A stretch of DNA of 64,000 bases. It comes from Cellulosimicrobium sp. CUA-896. GTDB lineage: Bacteria > Actinomycetota > Actinomycetes > Actinomycetales > Cellulomonadaceae. Below, in pieces: positions 1-9,885 of the stretch (positions are counted from its first letter, which is position 1; each line of letters starts with the position of its first letter). Both the position numbers and the translations under genes were made by a program. A model generated the notes under the pieces. It saw only the letters and a program-made list of their open reading frames with translations, searched no databases and was not told the origin of the DNA. The stretch is from the NCBI RefSeq assembly GCF_001942335.1, contig NZ_MKKH01000066.1, forward strand, positions 1-64,000, read 5' to 3'.

Positions 1-162
1 GAGCGCGGAGCACGTCCAGGACGACCGGTCCGAGCTCGGTCACGTCGCCGGCGCGACCGTGAGCACGAGATCGCCCGCCTGGGGTGCGAGCGCGGAGCAC
101 GTCCAGGACGACCGGTCCGAGCTCGGTCACGTCGCCGGCGCGACCGTGAGCACGAGATCGCC
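1..162. repeat. 75-bp direct repeat at the window edge (period 87)
   Basis: Bases 1-75 are repeated exactly at 88-162, separated by 12 other bases (76-87). The period of 87 bp is 29 codons. The repeat lies over the 3' end of murC: the copy at 88-162 holds the real end of the gene on the minus strand and the copy at 1-75 repeats it. It may be a true partial duplication or an assembly artefact at a contig end; the adjacent lost base in murC favours the latter. Confidence 0.85.
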
Positions 163-1509
163 GGGGCGGGCGGCCTCGGCGACGACGCGCGCCGCCTCGA
201 GGCGGTTCTCCACGGCACTCGCCACGCCGGGCCGCACGAGGTCGGCGACGGTGCGGGCGCCGACCGTCGGGTCCGGGTCCTCACGGGCGGCGTACACGCC
301 GGTGACGACGACGAGGTCCGCCGCACCCAGCGCGTCGGCGAACTCGCGCGCGAAGGCCCGCGTGCGCGAGTACAGGTGCGGCTGGAACAGCACGACGACG
401 CGCCCGTCCCCCGCCACGGGCCGGGCGGCGGCGAGGAGTGCCGCGATCTCGGTCGGGTGGTGGGCGTAGTCGTCCACCACGCGCACGCCCCCCGCGGTAC
501 CGCGTGCCTCGAACCGGCGGCCCGTGCCGAGGAAGTCGTGGGCCGCGCCCACCGCGTCGGCGGGCGCGACGCCGAGCAGCACCGCGGCCGCCACCGCGGC
601 GGTCGCGTTGAGCACGTTGTGCCGGCCGGGCACGCGCAGCCGCAGCCGTGCCGGTCCGACGACGTGGTCGGCGACGGCGCCCTCGAGCGTCGCGCCGACG
701 CCGCCGTCCGCCTCAGGCCGCACGTCGTGGACGCGCAGGTCCGCGTCCGCGCTCGAGCCGTACGTCACGACGGCACCGCCGCGCGCGGCGTGCGCGCGGG
801 CGAGCGCGAGCGAGCCCGCGTCGTCGGCGCACGCGACGAGCACGCCGCCCGGCCGGACGCGCGCGGCGAAGTCGACGAACGCCTGCTCGAACGCCTCGCG
901 CGACCCGTAGTGGTCGAGGTGGTCGGGCTCGACGTTCGTCACGACGGCGACGTCGGGCGCGTAGTTGAGGAACGACCCGTCCGACTCGTCCGCCTCGGCC
1001 ACGAGCACGTCCCCGCGGCCGAGGTGCCCGCCCGCCACGGGCCCGCCCGCCGTGACGACCGTGCTGCCGATCGCGAACGACGGGTCCAGGCCGGCCCCGC
1101 GCAGGACCGTCGCGAGCATCGCCGACGTCGTCGTCTTGCCGTGCGCCCCCGCGACGGCCACCGCGCGGCTCTGAGCCATCAGCGCGGCGAGCGCCTCGGA
1201 GCGGTGCAGCACGCGCAGGCCGGCGGCGCGTGCCGCGGCGAGCTCGGGGTTGGTCTCGCGCACCGCGCTCGACACGACGAGGGTGTCCGCCCCGGCCACG
1301 TGCGCGGCGTCGTGGCCGGCCCAGACGCGGACGCCGTCGGCGCGCAGCGCCGCGAGCGTGTCGCTCTCGCGCGCGTCCGAGCCCTGCACCGGGACCCCGC
1401 GCGCGGCGAGCAGGCGCGCGACGACCGACATGCCCGCCCCGCCGACGCCGACGAGGTGGACCGTGCCGAGCGCGTCGAGCGAGGTCACGGACGCCGCGGG
1501 ACCGGTCAC
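127..1509 (-). CDS. murC: UDP-N-acetylmuramate--L-alanine ligase, 3' end frameshifted
   Basis: Cytoplasmic ATP-dependent ligase that adds L-Ala to UDP-MurNAc, the first step of the peptide stem. The N-terminal nucleotide-sugar motif GVGGAGMS lies at about residues 21-28, the Mur ATP loop GAHGKTTTS at 121-129, the EADESDGSF motif near 172-180 and NVEPDHLDHYG near 192. GTG start at 1509 overlaps the murG stop in a GTGA junction, so the two are translationally coupled. The frame as read ends at 127 after 460 residues with an atypical tail; one extra base near 141 restores the expected ending GAGDVTELGPVV, which runs on into the repeated block at the window edge. Last visible gene of the dcw cluster; ftsQ and ftsZ would be expected beyond the edge. 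Confidence 0.93.
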   Translation of the reverse strand: MTGPAASVTSLDALGTVHLVGVGGAGMSVVARLLAARGVPVQGSDARESDTLAALRADGVRVWAGHDAAHVAGADTLVVSSAVRETNPELAAARAAGLRVLHRSEALAALMAQSRAVAVAGAHGKTTTSAMLATVLRGAGLDPSFAIGSTVVTAGGPVAGGHLGRGDVLVAEADESDGSFLNYAPDVAVVTNVEPDHLDHYGSREAFEQAFVDFAARVRPGGVLVACADDAGSLALARAHAARGGAVVTYGSSADADLRVHDVRPEADGGVGATLEGAVADHVVGPARLRLRVPGRHNVLNATAAVAAAVLLGVAPADAVGAAHDFLGTGRRFEARGTAGGVRVVDDYAHHPTEIAALLAAARPVAGDGRVVVLFQPHLYSRTRAFAREFADALGAADLVVVTGVYAAREDPDPTVGARTVADLVRPGVASAVENRLEAARVVAEAARPGDLVLTVAPAT

Positions 1510-2638
1510 GGCCGCCCCCCGGCGGCGTCCGCCACGAGGTCCGCGACCCGGGCCGCGCCGTCGCGGACCCCGGCGCCCGCGGCGGCCGTCGCCATGGCAC
1601 CGAGCCGGGCGCCGTCGCGCAGGAGCGCCGGGACCTCGCGCGCGACCCACGCGGCGTCCAGCGCGGCGTCGTCGACGAGCAGGCCGCCCCCGGCGTCGAC
1701 CACCGGCGCGGCGTTGAGGCGCTGCTCGCCGTTGCCGATCGGCAGCGGCACGTAGACCGCAGGGACGCCGAGCGCCGCGAGCTCGCTCACGGTGCCGGCC
1801 CCCGCGCGGCACACGACGAGGTCCGCGACCGCGAGCGCGAGCTGCATCTCGGCGAGGTACTCGCGCACGTCGTAGGCGGGGGCGCCCGGCCGCGCCGCCC
1901 GCGCGGCCGCCTCGCGCACGGGTCCGTCCTTGCCCTTGCCCGTGAGGTGCAGCACCTGGGCCCCGGCCGCGAGCAGCTCCGCGGCGGCGCCCGAGACGGC
2001 CTCGTTGAGGCTGCGGGCCCCGAGCGACCCGCCCGTGACGACGAGCGTCCGTGCGGCCGGGTCGAGCCCGAGACGCGCGGCGGCCTGCTCGCGCACGCGC
2101 GCGCGTCGCTCGCGCGGGCCGCGACGAGGTCGGCGATCTCGCGCCGCAGGGGAAGGCCGGTGACCACGCCGCCCCGCAGCGGCGTGTCCGGGAAGGTGAG
2201 GCCGACGCGCGCGGCCCACCGTGCCCCGACGCGGTTGGCGAGACCGGGGCGGGCGTTCTGCTCGTGCACGACGACGGGCACCCCGCGCCGGTGCGCCGCG
2301 ACGTAGGCGGGTGTCGAGACGTAGCCGCCGAACCCGACGACGACGCGTGCACCCGTCTCGTCGATCGCGGCGCCGGCCGCGTCGACCGCCGCGCGGAAGC
2401 GGCCCGGCAGGTCGAGCCACTCGGCGCTGGGCCGGCGCGGGAGCGGGACGCGCGGCACGTGGCGCAGCGGGTACCCGCGCGCGGGCACCAGGTCGTCCTC
2501 GAGGCCACCGGCGACGCCGAGCGCCGTCACGACCAGGCCGGGCTCGCGCGAGCGCAGCTCGTCCGCCACGGCCAGCAGCGGGTTCACGTGCCCCGCCGTC
2601 CCGCCGCCCGCGAGCACCACCGCACCGATGTTCGTCAC
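1506..2638 (-). CDS. murG: UDP-GlcNAc:MurNAc-pentapeptide-undecaprenol GlcNAc transferase (one frameshift)
   Basis: Peripheral membrane glycosyltransferase that converts lipid I to lipid II. The N-terminal frame shows the [10 protein letters not shown] lipid-binding loop at about residues 11-20 and [15 protein letters not shown]. The C-terminal frame shows [16 protein letters not shown] and the donor-binding stretch [14 protein letters not shown]. The halves lie in different frames and meet near 2104 in a CGCGCGCG run; one missing base accounts for it, giving about 377 aa, normal for MurG. GTG start at 2638 follows a GAAGGGA ribosome-binding site. Downstream overlap with murC is 4 nt; upstream lies a gap with a 15-bp tandem repeat before the ftsW stop. 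Confidence 0.92.
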
Positions 2639-2695
2639 GTGCCTCGTCGTCCCTTCCCGTGCGGCCGGTGCCGCGTCCTGGTCGTCGTGGTCGTC

Positions 2696-2754
2696 TGCTG
2701 GATGTCGTCGTGCTGGATGTCGTCGTGCTGGATGTCGTCTGCTGGATGTCGTCG
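2696..2754. repeat. 15-bp tandem repeat between ftsW and murG
   Basis: Nearly four copies of TGCTGGATGTCGTCG on the plus strand; the third copy is shortened to 14 bp. They sit in the 172-bp gap between the ftsW stop (2811) and the murG start (2638), upstream of the murG ribosome-binding site. No coding role is apparent because the region lies after the ftsW stop. The rest of the gap is GC-rich with no recognised site. Confidence 0.85.
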
Positions 2755-2810
2755 TGGTGGCGGTCGTGCAGGTCCTCGGCGACGGCCGTGGACGGCCGCC
2801 TGCCCTCCGG

Positions 2811-4143
2811 TCAGGTGGTGGTGCGGCGGCGCGGCCGCGCGGCCCGGCCGACGACCGCGAGGGACCGCCGCACCGCGCTGCCCCGGGCGGTGAGCGCCTC
2901 GGCCGCACCGGGCTCGGAGCGCGCGAAGGAGATGACCACGCCGAGGGCCGCCATCGTCATGATGAGCGCGGTGCCGCCCGCGGAGACGAGCGGGAGCGGG
3001 ACGCCGATGACGGGAAGGAGCCCGATGACGACGCCGATGTTGATGAACGCCTGCCCGACGACCCACACGCGATCGCCGCGGTGGCGATCTTGACGAACGG
3101 GTCGGGGTGGCGGCGCACCACGCGGCTCATCGCGAGGCCGAGGACGACGAACAGCCCGAGGACCAGGAGCGAGCCCAGCAGCCCGAGCTCCTCGCCGATG
3201 ACCGCGAAGATGTAGTCGTTGTGCGCCTCGGGCAGGTAGCTCCACTTCTCCCGGCTCGCGCCGAGGCCGACGCCCATGAACCCGCCCGTGCCGAGCGCCC
3301 AGAGCCCGTGCAGCGACTGGTAGCACTCGCCGAGCCTGTCCGTGCACTCGCCGTAGGTGGCCATGATCCGGCCCAGCCGGTCCCCGCCGTCCTGGTTGAG
3401 GATGAAGCCGTACCCGACGACGAACGCGGCCACGGCCGCCCCGAGGGCGAGCAGGCGCGTGCTCGCCCCGGAGACGAGGAACGCTCCCGCCACGAGGAGC
3501 ATGATGACGAGAGCGGTGCCGAGGTCGTGGCCCGCGAGCACGAGGCCGACGACGGCGAGTGCCCCCGGCACCGCCGGGACGATCACGTGCGACCACCGGC
3601 CGAGGAGGTGCTGCTTGCGACCGAGCACGAGCCCGAGCCACAGCGCGAGGGCGAGCTTGGCGATCTCCGACGGCTGGAACGAGAACGACCCGAGCGGGAT
3701 CCAGTTCGTGTTCCCGCCGCGGCTGTCCCCGACGAACAGCACGGCGACGAGCAGCCCCACGGAGACGAGGAGTGCCGGCCAGGCGAGCGCCTTGTACCAG
3801 CGCACGGGCAGGCGCGCCGCGACGAGCAGCACGGGCAGGCCGATGAGGACGAACTTCCCCTGGCCCACGAGCGCGGCGAACGGCGAGTTCCCGGCCGCGA
3901 TCTCCGTGACGGCCGAGCTCGAGAACACCATGATCAGGCCGATGACGGTGAGGAGCCCGGTGGCGCCGACCAGCAGGTAGTAGCTCGTCACGGTGCTGTT
4001 CCACTGCCCGAGCCACTGCCGCTCGGCCGGCGGCTGCGGCGTCGCCGCGCCGCTGCCGCGCGGGACGCGCGCGCTCGCGCGCCCGGACGCAGCGCGCGAC
4101 GTGCCGCGCGCGGCCGTTCCCCGGCGCCCACGGTCTGCGTCAC
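2811..4143 (-). CDS. ftsW: Septal peptidoglycan polymerase FtsW, SEDS family (frameshifted)
   Basis: Polytopic SEDS glycosyltransferase that polymerises lipid II at the septum together with FtsI. About ten hydrophobic segments start at [22 protein letters not shown] signatures include [20 protein letters not shown], the long extracellular loop, [19 protein letters not shown] and, in the next frame, [19 protein letters not shown] and [10 protein letters not shown] missing G near 3070 (GCGTG for GCGGTG) separates the last part. The membrane core begins at GTG 3991, but the upstream frame is open. A GTG at 4143 overlapping the murD stop (GTGA) is the likely true start, which needs one more lost base between about 4070 and 4130; the total length then divides evenly to about 444 aa. 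Confidence 0.88.
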
Positions 4144-5587
4144 GGCGACCCGTGCTCGGGCAGGGCCCGGGCCGCGTCGGCGAACGCGTCCCCGCGCGCG
4201 GCGTAGGAGCGGAACTGGTCCATCGAGGCCCCGGCGGGCGCGAGCAGCACGGTGTCGCCGGGGCGGGCGAGACGGCGGGCGGAGTCGACGGCGCGGGGCA
4301 TCACGGTCCCAGTGTCGCCAGGGTCGACACGCACCACGGGGATATCCGGCGCGTGTCGGGCCAGTGCACCCGCGAACGGCTCGGCGTCCTCACCGATGAG
4401 CACCACCGCCCGCAGGCGGTCGGCCCGCGCGGCGACGAGCTCGTCGAACGAGGCGCCCTTCGCGAGCCCCCCGGCGACCCACACGACGGTGCCGGGGGCG
4501 AACGCCGCGAGCGACGCCGACGCGGCGTGCGCGTTCGTGGCCTCGAGTCGTCGACGTACGCGACGCCGTCGACGACCGCGACCTGCTGGATGCGGTGCGC
4601 GCCCGTGCGGAACGCGCGCAGCCCGTCGCGCACGGCGACCGCGGGGACGCCGTGCGCCCGCGCGAGGGCCGCCGCGGCGAGCGCGTTGGCGACGACGTGG
4701 GCGGGCACGCGGCCGTCGGGGCCTGCGAGGTGCGCGAGGTCGGCCAGCGTGCCGAGCTCGGCGGCGGTCGCGTGCCGGTCGCGCGCGTCGGCCGGTGCGT
4801 GGAACGCCCGGTCCACGAGCACGTCCTCGACGACGCCGAGCTGGCCCCGAGCCGGGGCGCCGAGCGTGAAGCCCACGGCGCGCGCGCCCTCGACGACGTC
4901 GGCCTCGCGCACGAGCGCCTCGGTCCGCGCGTCCGCCGCGTTGTACACGCACGCGACGCGGGCGTCCTCGTAGACCCGGCCCTTGTCGGCGGCGTAGGCG
5001 TCGAGCCCGCCGTGCCAGTCGAGGTGGTCGGGCGCGACGTTCAGCACGGCACCGGCCTCGGGGGACGTCGTGTGCGTGAAGTGCAGCTGGAAGCTCGACA
5101 GCTCGACGGCGAGGACCTCGAGCGTCGGGTCGAGCACGGCCTCGACCACCGGGGCGCCGACGTTGCCGACCGCGGCCGCGCGCAGGCCCGCGGTGCGCAG
5201 GATCGTCTCGAGCATCTCCACGGTCGTCGTCTTGCCGTTCGTCCCGGTCAGCGCGAGCCACGGCGCGGGCTCGCCCGACGGCCCGGGCACGCGCAGCCGC
5301 CAGGCGAGCTCCACCTCGCTCCACACGGGCACGCCGCGCTCCCCCGCGTGCGCGAGGAGCGGGTGGCTCGGCGGCCACCCCGGGGAGACCACGACCAGGT
5401 CGACGTCACCCAGGTCGACGGCCGCGGCGTCGTGCAGGTCGGCGTCGTCCGCGCGGTCGTCGAGCGTGACGACGGCGCCCGCGCGGGGGCGCAGCGCGGC
5501 GGCGGCCGCCCGCCCGGACACGCCGAGGCCGGCGACGAGGACGCGGGCGTCCTCGAGCGGGACCGCGAGGTCGTGGCGGTGACGCAC
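4140..5587 (-). CDS. murD: UDP-MurNAc-L-alanine--D-glutamate ligase (one frameshift)
   Basis: Cytoplasmic Mur ligase adding D-Glu to the peptide stem. The N-terminal Rossmann-like motif is [10 protein letters not shown], the ATP loop [14 protein letters not shown], followed by [11 protein letters not shown] and the C-terminal domain [17 protein letters not shown]. The frame breaks near 4544 after YVDDS; restoring AAG for AG gives the usual DDSKATN motif, the Lys-bearing junction of the ligase. Length about 482 aa, normal. Start GTG 5587 shares one base with the mraY TAG stop (TAGTG); an in-frame GTG 15 bp upstream inside mraY is less likely. The stop overlaps the proposed ftsW start. Confidence 0.93.
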
Positions 5588-6669
5588 TACCCGACCACCC
5601 ACTCGGCGTAGAACACGCCCATGCCGAGCGCCGCGAACAGGCCGGCGATGAGCCAGAACCGGATGACGATCGTCACCTCGCCCCAGCCGGACAGCTCGAA
5701 GTGGTGGTGCAGCGGAGCCATCTTGAACACCCGGCGGCCGGTCATCTTGAAGAAGCCGATCTGGATGATGTCCGACACGACGATGATGACGAAGAGGCCG
5801 CCGATGATCGCGGCGAGGATCTCCGTGCGCGAGAGGATCGACAGGCCGGCCAGCGCGCCGCCGAGCGCGAGCGACCCCGTGTCACCCATGAAGATCTTCG
5901 CGGGGCTCGCGTTCCACCACAGGAACCCGAAGCAGGCACCCATGACGGCGGCGGCGACGATCGCGAGGTCCTGCGGGTCGCGGACCTCGTAGCACCGCGG
6001 CCCGGCCGACGCGAGCCGCTGGCACGTCTGGTTGAGCTGCCAGATCCCCACGAGGATGTACGTGCCGAAGACGATGAGCGACACGCCCGTCGCGAGGCCG
6101 TCGAGCCCGTCGGTGAGGTTGACCGCGTTCGACCAGGCGGTGATGAGGAAGTTCGCCCAGATGACGAACAGGATCAGCCCCACGGTGGCACCGGCGAACG
6201 CGAGGTCGATGTTGGTGTCGCGCAGGAACGAGATGCGCGTCGAGGCGGGCGTGCGCCCGTGCTCGTTCGGGAACTGCAGCGCGAGGACCGCGAAGGTGAT
6301 GCCGACGGCGCCCTGCCCGACGATCTTCGCGCGCGCGGTGAGCCCGAGGCTGCGCTGCTTCTTGATCTTCGTGAAGTCGTCGAGGAAGCCGACGAGCCCC
6401 AGGCCCGTCATGAGGAAGAGCACGAGCAGCGCCGAGACGCTCGGGAACCTCCCGGACACCACGTACGACACCGCCCAGCCGAGCAGCGTCGCACCGATGA
6501 TGACGACGCCGCCCATGGTGGGCGTCCCGCGCTTGGTGAAGTGCGCCGTCGGGCCGTCCTGGCGCACGAACTGGCCGTAGTTGCGGTGCACGAGGAAGCG
6601 GATGAACAGCGGCGTGCCGAACAGCGCGACGAGCAGCGACACGCCCGCCGCGACGATGACCGCGATCAT
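5587..6669 (-). CDS. mraY: Phospho-N-acetylmuramoyl-pentapeptide transferase
   Basis: Integral membrane enzyme that moves phospho-MurNAc-pentapeptide from UDP to undecaprenyl phosphate, making lipid I. It is intact at 360 aa, the family length, with about ten hydrophobic segments. Diagnostic motifs are the nucleophile and Mg2+ region [28 protein letters not shown] and the C-terminal [13 protein letters not shown] loop. ATG start at 6669 overlaps the murF stop (ATGA), and its stop abuts murD, so all three are coupled in the dcw operon. One of the few genes in this cluster without a frame break. Confidence 0.97.
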   Translation of the reverse strand: MIAVIVAAGVSLLVALFGTPLFIRFLVHRNYGQFVRQDGPTAHFTKRGTPTMGGVVIIGATLLGWAVSYVVSGRFPSVSALLVLFLMTGLGLVGFLDDFTKIKKQRSLGLTARAKIVGQGAVGITFAVLALQFPNEHGRTPASTRISFLRDTNIDLAFAGATVGLILFVIWANFLITAWSNAVNLTDGLDGLATGVSLIVFGTYILVGIWQLNQTCQRLASAGPRCYEVRDPQDLAIVAAAVMGACFGFLWWNASPAKIFMGDTGSLALGGALAGLSILSRTEILAAIIGGLFVIIVVSDIIQIGFFKMTGRRVFKMAPLHHHFELSGWGEVTIVIRFWLIAGLFAALGMGVFYAEWVVG

Positions 6670-8104
6670 GCGCTCTCCCCGCGCGTCCCGCTCGCGCCGG
6701 GGGCCCCCGCGGCCGCCAGCTCGTCGCCGAGACGCCACAGGCCGGAGCCGTTGGAGGCCTTCACGAGCACGACGTCGCCCTCGCGCAGCTCGTCGCGCAG
6801 GAGCGCGGCGGCGGCGTCGACGTCGGCCACGTGCAGCGTCTCCTCGCCCCAGGAACCCTCCTGGACCGCGCCGTCGTGGATGCCCCCGGCGCCCTCGCCG
6901 ACCGCGACGAGGAGCTTGATGTTCAGCCGCACCGCGAGCCGGCCGATCTCCTCGTGGGCGCGACGCGCGTCGTCGCCCAGCTCGAGCATCTCGCCGAGGA
7001 CGGCGACCGAGCGGCGGTCGCGCCCCGCGACGACCGCGAGGGCCTTGAGCGCCGCGCGCATCGAGTCGGGGTTGGCGTTGTAGGAGTCGTCGATCACCGT
7101 CACGCCGTCGGCGCGGTCGGTGACCTGCATGCGGTGCGGGCTGACGGCGCGCGCGTCGGACAGCCGGGCCGCGACGTCCGGCAGCGCGACGCCCAGGCGC
7201 AGCGCGGCGGTCGCCGCGGCGAGCGCGTTGGTGACGTGGTGCTCGCCGACGAGCGCGAGGGACACGGGAGCACGCGACACCTCCTCGCCCCGTGCGCGCA
7301 CGCGGAGCGTGAACGCGGCGCGCCCGGCCCGGTCGACGCTCAGGTCCTCGGCGCGCACGTCCGCCGCCGGGATGGTGCCGAACGTGACGACCTCGCCGGG
7401 GGCGACGTCGGCCATCGCGACGACGCGCAGGTCGTCCGCGTTGAGCACCGCCGTGCCGCCCGGCGCGAGCCCGGTGACGATCTCGGCCTTCGCGCGGGCC
7501 ACGCCCTCGATGCCGCCGAACTCGCCGAGGTGGGCGCTGCCGACCGTGAGCACGACCGAGACGTCCGGCGGCGCGATGCGCGTGAGGTACGTCAGGTGCC
7601 CGACGCCGCTCGCGCCCATCTCGAGGACGAGGAAGCGCGTCGAGGCGTCGGCCTCGAGCACCGTGAGCGGCAGGCCGATCTCGTTGTTGAACGAGCCCTG
7701 CGGCACCACCGTGGGCCCCTGCGCCCGCAGCAGCTGGCCCATCAGGTCCTTCGTCGTGGTCTTGCCCACCGACCCGGTGACCGCGACGACACGGAGCTCC
7801 CCGTCCTCGCGCAGCCGCGCGAGGAGTGGCGCGCCAGCTCACCGAGCGCGGCCTGCACGTCCTCGACCACGACGCAGGGCACCTCGAGCTCGCGCGCGGC
7901 GAGCACGAGCGCCGCACCGGCCTCGACCGCACCCGCCGCGAAGTCGTGACCGTCGACCCGCTCGCCCGGCAGCGCGACGAACAGCGCGCCCGGCACGACC
8001 CGGCGCGAGTCGACGACGACCGGTCCCTCCACCTGCAGACCGGGGTCGGCGGACAGGCGACCGCCCGTCGCTGCGGCCACGTCGGCCGCAGTGAGCTGGA
8101 TCAT
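6666..8104 (-). CDS. murF: UDP-MurNAc-tripeptide--D-Ala-D-Ala ligase (one frameshift)
   Basis: Cytoplasmic ligase adding D-Ala-D-Ala to finish the pentapeptide. The N-terminal domain starts [18 protein letters not shown] and holds [19 protein letters not shown]. After a break near 7827 (CACTCC for CACCTCC) the central domain continues [15 protein letters not shown], with [26 protein letters not shown] and [13 protein letters not shown]. Corrected length is about 479 aa. ATG 8104 overlaps the murE stop (ATGA) and the 3' end overlaps mraY, so it is translationally coupled on both sides. Confidence 0.94.
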
Positions 8105-9782
8105 GCGTGGTGCTCCTTCAGGTCGTGCGTCGTCTCGTGCCGGCCGGCGCCCGCCGCGCGCGCGGCGAGCGCCGCCCGCGCCTCCACGCGGTCGTCGAGC
8201 GCGTGGTCCACGCCGGCGATCTCCTGCCACACCTCGTGCCCACGGCCCGCGACGAGGACCGTGTCGTCGGGGCCCGCCGCCGCGATCGTCTCGCGGATCG
8301 CGCGTGCTCGCGGCGCGACCTCCTGCACGACGACGTCGCGCGGCTCCGCAGCGCCCCGCGCCGCGTCGCGCGCCGCGAGCGCGCCCGGCAGCACCTCGGC
8401 GCGCACGGCCGCCGGGTCCTCGCCGTGCGGGTCGTCGTCGGTCACGACGACGACGTCCGCGCCGTCGACCGCCACCGCACCCATCGTCGGCCGCTTGCCG
8501 CGGTCGCGGTCGCCGTCGCGCCGAACACGACGGCGAGGCGGCCGCGCGTCGTCGGGCGCAGCGCCTCGAGGGCCAGCGCGAGCGCGTCGGGGTTGTGCGC
8601 GAAGTCCACGACGACGCGCGGCGCGTGCGGCGCCGTCGAGACGACCTCCATGCGCCCCGGCACCGCCGGGGACAGCCCGCCCGCGGCGGCGAGCGCGTCC
8701 TCCAGGTCGCGCGCGTCGGTCCCCGCCTCCAGCACCATCGCCACGGCGAGCGCCGCGTTGGCCACGTTGAACGGACCGGGCAGCGACGTGAGCGTGCGCA
8801 CCTGTCGCCCGTCGCGGTGGCGCACGGCGAACGACGTGCCGCCGTCACGCTCCTGCACGGCGTCCACGACGGTCCAGTCGGCGTCGCGCAGCCGGCCCGA
8901 CCCGTCCGGACCGCCGGGGACCGGGCCGTCGGGTGCGGCGACACGCAGCGTCGCGACGGGGATGCGGGCGACGTCCGCCATCCGCTCGCCCCAGGCGTCG
9001 TCCACGACCACGACGCCGCGACGCGCGTGCTCGGGGGTGAACAGCGCCGCCTTGGCCTCGAAGTACGCCGGGAGGTCGCCGTGGAAGTCCAGGTGGTCCT
9101 GGCTGAGGTTCGTGAAGCCCGCCACGTCGAACACGAGCCCGTCGACGCGGTGCAGGGCGAGCGCGTGCGACGAGACCTCCATCGCCAGGGTGTCGACGCC
9201 GTCCTCGCGCATGGCGGCGAGCATGGCCTGCAGGTCCGCGGCCTCGGGGGTCGTGAGCCGGCTCGGCAGCACCCGGTCGCCCGAGCGCATCTCGACGGTG
9301 CCGACGAGACCGCCCTTCCACCCGAGCGCGCGCAGGGCGTGGTCGAGCAGGTACGTCGTCGTCGTCTTGCCGTTCGTCCCCGTCACGCCGAACGTCGTCA
9401 GGCGCTCGGCGGGGCCGCCGTACACCCACGCGGCGAGCGGGCCGAGCAGCGCCCGCGGGTCCTCCGCGACGAGGACGGGCACCTGCACCTCCGCCTCGCT
9501 CAGCAAGGACGCGCCACGCTCGTCGGTGAGGACGGCGCGGGCGCCGCGCTCGACGGCGGCGGGAGCGAACCGCGCCCCGTGCGCGCGCGCTCCGGGCAGC
9601 GCGACGAAGAGGTCGCCGTCGGCCGCCGTGCGGTCGTCGGAGGCGACGGACCAGACCTCGACCGCCTCGGCATCCGAGGACGCGGCGCCGCCCACGACCC
9701 GCAGACCGAACCGGACCGCCGCGTCCCCGACCGTGCGGCGGGTGGCCGCGGCAGGACGGATGCGGTCGATCGGGGATGTCAC
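8101..9782 (-). CDS. murE: UDP-MurNAc-tripeptide synthetase, third-residue ligase (one frameshift)
   Basis: Adds the diamino acid at stem position 3. ATP loop [18 protein letters not shown], then VGTVEMRSGDRVLPS, TTPEAADLQAML, EVSSHALALHRVDG and NLSQDHLDFHG. The frame breaks near 8518 in ATGDRDRGKRPT, where one G is missing. In the C-terminal domain the position that reads DNPR in diaminopimelate-adding enzymes reads DDPHGEDP, so the substrate is more likely L-Lys or L-Orn. GTG start 9782. Corrected length is about 560 aa, slightly long. A 103-bp gap with no evident signal separates it from the upstream ftsI stop. Confidence 0.92.
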
Positions 9783-9885
9783 GTGAAGAACCTACCGTGC
9801 CGGTGCGCGTCGCCCGGCCACGCCGGGGGCGTCGCGGTGCGCTTCACGGGACCTTCACCACGACCGCGCCGGCGGGACCCGGCGA

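Noticed and set aside
2696-2754. Possible CRISPR-like repeat
   Set aside because: Units are 15 bp and directly adjacent with no spacers. The other tandem repeats in the window also lack spacers, and no cas gene is present.
5587-7932. A 781-codon frame fusing mraY with upstream sequence
   Set aside because: The part upstream of 6669 is the shadow of murF. mraY has its own ATG with the ATGA overlap.
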